Shown in pieces: positions 5,696 through 7,303 of a stretch of 7,303 nucleotides of DNA. Position 1 is the first letter of the stretch, and each line of letters begins with the position of its first letter. A program made the position numbers and the translations under genes. Below the pieces are notes generated by a model. That model did not search any database, was not told where the DNA came from, and saw only the letters and a program-made list of their open reading frames with translations. This DNA comes from an uncultured Clostridia bacterium. Lineage in GTDB: Bacteria > Bacillota > Clostridia > Oscillospirales > Oscillospiraceae. The stretch is from contig CAMJHX010000065.1 in NCBI GenBank assembly GCA_946405655.1, positions 1-7,303 of the forward strand. Reading direction: 5' to 3'.

Positions 5696-7303
5696 TTACG
5701 GTCTTCCCATCCCGCCGCCGGGTCTGCCGCCGCCCATCTGTCCGGGCTGGCCGCCCATTTGTCCCATCTCGCCGGGCTGACCCATCTGGCCGGGCTGACC
5801 GCCCATGCCGCCCATGCCCATGCCGCCGCCGTAGACGGCGCTGGTCATCTCGATGGTCTGGGTGCCGGAGCCTGCGGTGAGGGTGTAGGCGCCGCCCTGC
5901 TGCACGTCGGGCGTGCTGATGACGACGCATTCATACGCCTTTTCGGGCTGCCAGGTGAGGAGCACGTTTCCGCTCGCGTCGGCCAGCTGGATGGTGCTGC
6001 CCGCCTGCTGCGCGCCGGTGGAGACGAGCATGGCGCCCTGTCCCTCGGCGGAGGTGAAGTTCTCCGCCATGCCCGAGGCGCCCGCGGCGACGATGGTGCC
6101 GCCGGTGATCGTGGCGCTGATGCCGTAATCGAGCGCGCCGTTGCCGCTGTTCGTCGGGCCGGAGACGAAGACCTGCCCGCCCGTCATGGTGATCGTGCCA
6201 TTGGAGTCGATGCCGTCGCCGCCGGCGTTCACATAGAGCGTGCCGCCCTCGATGAGAATCTCGGCAGAGGCGTCGCTGTCAAACGGATTGCCGCCGAAGA
6301 AGCCGCCGTTGCCGCTCGCGTCATTGCCGCCGGCGGCGTTGAGCCCGTCGTCGGAGGACACGACCGAGATCGCGCCGCCGGAGATCGTGATCGTCTGACC
6401 CTCGATGCCCTCATAGCTCGCCGGAATGGTGACGGTGCCGGCGGAGATCGTGGTATTGCCGTCCGCGTGGATGCCGTCGTCGCCGGAGGAGAGCGTAACC
6501 TCGCCGCCCGAAACGGTGACGTTCGCATTGGAGTGGAGCGCGTCGTCCGCGCTGTCGACGGTGATGGTGCCGCCCGTGACGGTGAGGTCGCCCTCGGCCT
6601 TGAGCCCCTTGGCGCTGGCGCTGTCGGTGTTCGAGGTCTGGCCGTTCCAGCCAAAGCCCGCGTCCGAGTGCGTCACGGAGGCGCTGCCGCCGCCCGCCGT
6701 CACATCGATCACGCCGTCCGCCACGGTGAGCGAGCCGCTCGCGCTGAAGCCGTCGCCGTCTGCGGTGATCGCATAGCTGCCGCCTGAAATGGTGAGGTTC
6801 CCGAGCGTTTCGTCGTCGGTGTTCTCGCAGTGGATGCCGTCCTTGCCCGCCTCGATCGTGAAGGCGCCGTCCTCCAGCAGGGCGTTGTCCTTCGCGGTCA
6901 CGCCGTGGGAGGCCGCGGTGATGGTATAGGTGCCGCCTGAGACGGTGAGATCGTCCTTCGCGACGATGCCGTGCCCGGCGGGAGATGTGACATTGAGGCT
7001 GCCGTCGCCGGAGAGCGTGAGATCCTTGGTGGCATAGACGGCGCCGTCGATGTTTTTCTCGTCGATCGCCTCGAAGCTGCCGCCGTTGGCGAGGGTGTTC
7101 TCGCTGCCGGCGGCGAGGGTGATCGCGGCGTCATCGCAGCTTGCGATATAGATCGCGGCGGAGGCGCCGCTCGTGATGCTCGCGTTGTTCAAAATGAGTT
7201 CCACGTCGTCCTCATCCCCGGCGTCGACGATGACCATGCCGTCATCGAGCGTGCCGGTGAGCTCATACGTCCCCGCGCCGGTGATTTTGATCGTGCTGCC
7301 GTC
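5696..7303 (-). CDS. Cthe_2159-like beta-helix carbohydrate-binding domain protein, 5' end outside the window
   Basis: The frame is open to the window edge, so the start and any signal peptide are missing; 535 residues are visible (numbered here from the edge). The opening (ITGAGTYELTGTL, then VELILNNASITS and ITLAAGSENTL) matches the N-terminal part of the Cthe_2159 carbohydrate-binding family (PF14262). About 12 turns of a short repeat follow between 85 and 402. Their pattern is roughly x-D-G-I-x-A-x-G-x-L-T-I-S-G-G, with clear examples at GHGIVAKDDLTVSGG (110-124), DDGIHADG (275-282) and GDGIDSNG (362-369), as in a right-handed beta-helix. Two inserts interrupt the repeats, at about 206-232 and a Gly/Asn-rich one at 324-346. 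A C-terminal beta-rich region (about 425-488) precedes a 44-residue Gly/Met/Gln/Pro tail (492-535). Cthe_2159 of Clostridium thermocellum binds cellulose and polygalacturonate; the ligand here is unknown. Surface location is inferred from the family. The gene is terminated separately from the hydS operon. Confidence 0.88.
   Translation of the reverse strand, partial: DGSTIKITGAGTYELTGTLDDGMVIVDAGDEDDVELILNNASITSGASAAIYIASCDDAAITLAAGSENTLANGGSFEAIDEKNIDGAVYATKDLTLSGDGSLNVTSPAGHGIVAKDDLTVSGGTYTITAASHGVTAKDNALLEDGAFTIEAGKDGIHCENTDDETLGNLTISGGSYAITADGDGFSASGSLTVADGVIDVTAGGGSASVTHSDAGFGWNGQTSNTDSASAKGLKAEGDLTVTGGTITVDSADDALHSNANVTVSGGEVTLSSGDDGIHADGNTTISAGTVTIPASYEGIEGQTITISGGAISVVSSDDGLNAAGGNDASGNGGFFGGNPFDSDASAEILIEGGTLYVNAGGDGIDSNGTITMTGGQVFVSGPTNSGNGALDYGISATITGGTIVAAGASGMAENFTSAEGQGAMLVSTGAQQAGSTIQLADASGNVLLTWQPEKAYECVVISTPDVQQGGAYTLTAGSGTQTIEMTSAVYGGGMGMGGMGGQPGQMGQPGEMGQMGGQPGQMGGGRPGGGMGRP

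Noticed and set aside
5531..6787. 418-codon open frame on the plus strand starting in repeat copy B
   Set aside because: It starts inside the repeat and runs antisense through the terminator and the beta-helix gene; its Ala/Gly/Val/Arg/Asp text is the mirror of the beta-helix repeats.

Overview
The window is a GC-rich stretch of bacterial chromosome. Every convincing gene lies on the minus strand, so transcription runs from high to low coordinates. The gene set is an FeFe-hydrogenase-like sensor paired with a SpoIIE-type phosphatase, an SdpI-family membrane protein, an SLH-anchored serpin and a Cthe_2159-like beta-helix protein. Together with strong AGGAGG/AAAGGAG ribosome binding sites, this points to an anaerobic Bacillota, most likely a GC-rich gut Clostridia lineage of the Oscillospiraceae type. 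The genus cannot be fixed from the sequence.

Layout in transcription order: (1) 7303-5696, the 3' part of a secreted or surface beta-helix carbohydrate-binding-type protein with a Gly/Met/Gln/Pro tail. Its start lies beyond the window, and it ends in a perfect 15-bp terminator hairpin with a UUCG loop. (2) 5650-5529, a 122-bp inverted-repeat element (copy B). (3) 5503-5475, a plausible sigma-A promoter. (4) 5435-3723, a HydS-like sensory FeFe-hydrogenase (ferredoxin domain, degenerate H-cluster domain, extra Fe-S domain, PAS domain, acidic tail). (5) 3730-2549, a PP2C/SpoIIE-family phosphatase that overlaps the sensor by 8 nt. (6) 2550-2429, a second copy (A) of the 122-bp element, sharing the phosphatase stop codon. 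(7) 2410-1769, an SdpI/DUF1648 membrane protein. (8) 1742-9, a complete secreted protein with three SLH motifs and a serpin domain.

The sensor and phosphatase form the core unit. The FeFe-hydrogenase-like module and PAS domain probably sense H2 or redox state, and the phosphatase probably passes the signal on by dephosphorylating a protein. The SdpI-like and serpin genes follow on the same strand with no obvious promoter of their own, so they may be read through from the sensor promoter. In that case a redox or H2 signal would be linked to envelope protection (SdpI-like) and surface protease inhibition (serpin); this is inference.

The most unusual DNA is the pair of 122-bp elements. Each has two 37-bp arms built of 7-bp units (consensus GTGTGGA) around a 48-bp core with two small hairpins. 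The two copies lie in the same orientation, bracket exactly the sensor-phosphatase unit, and have the variant heptamers of their arms exchanged.
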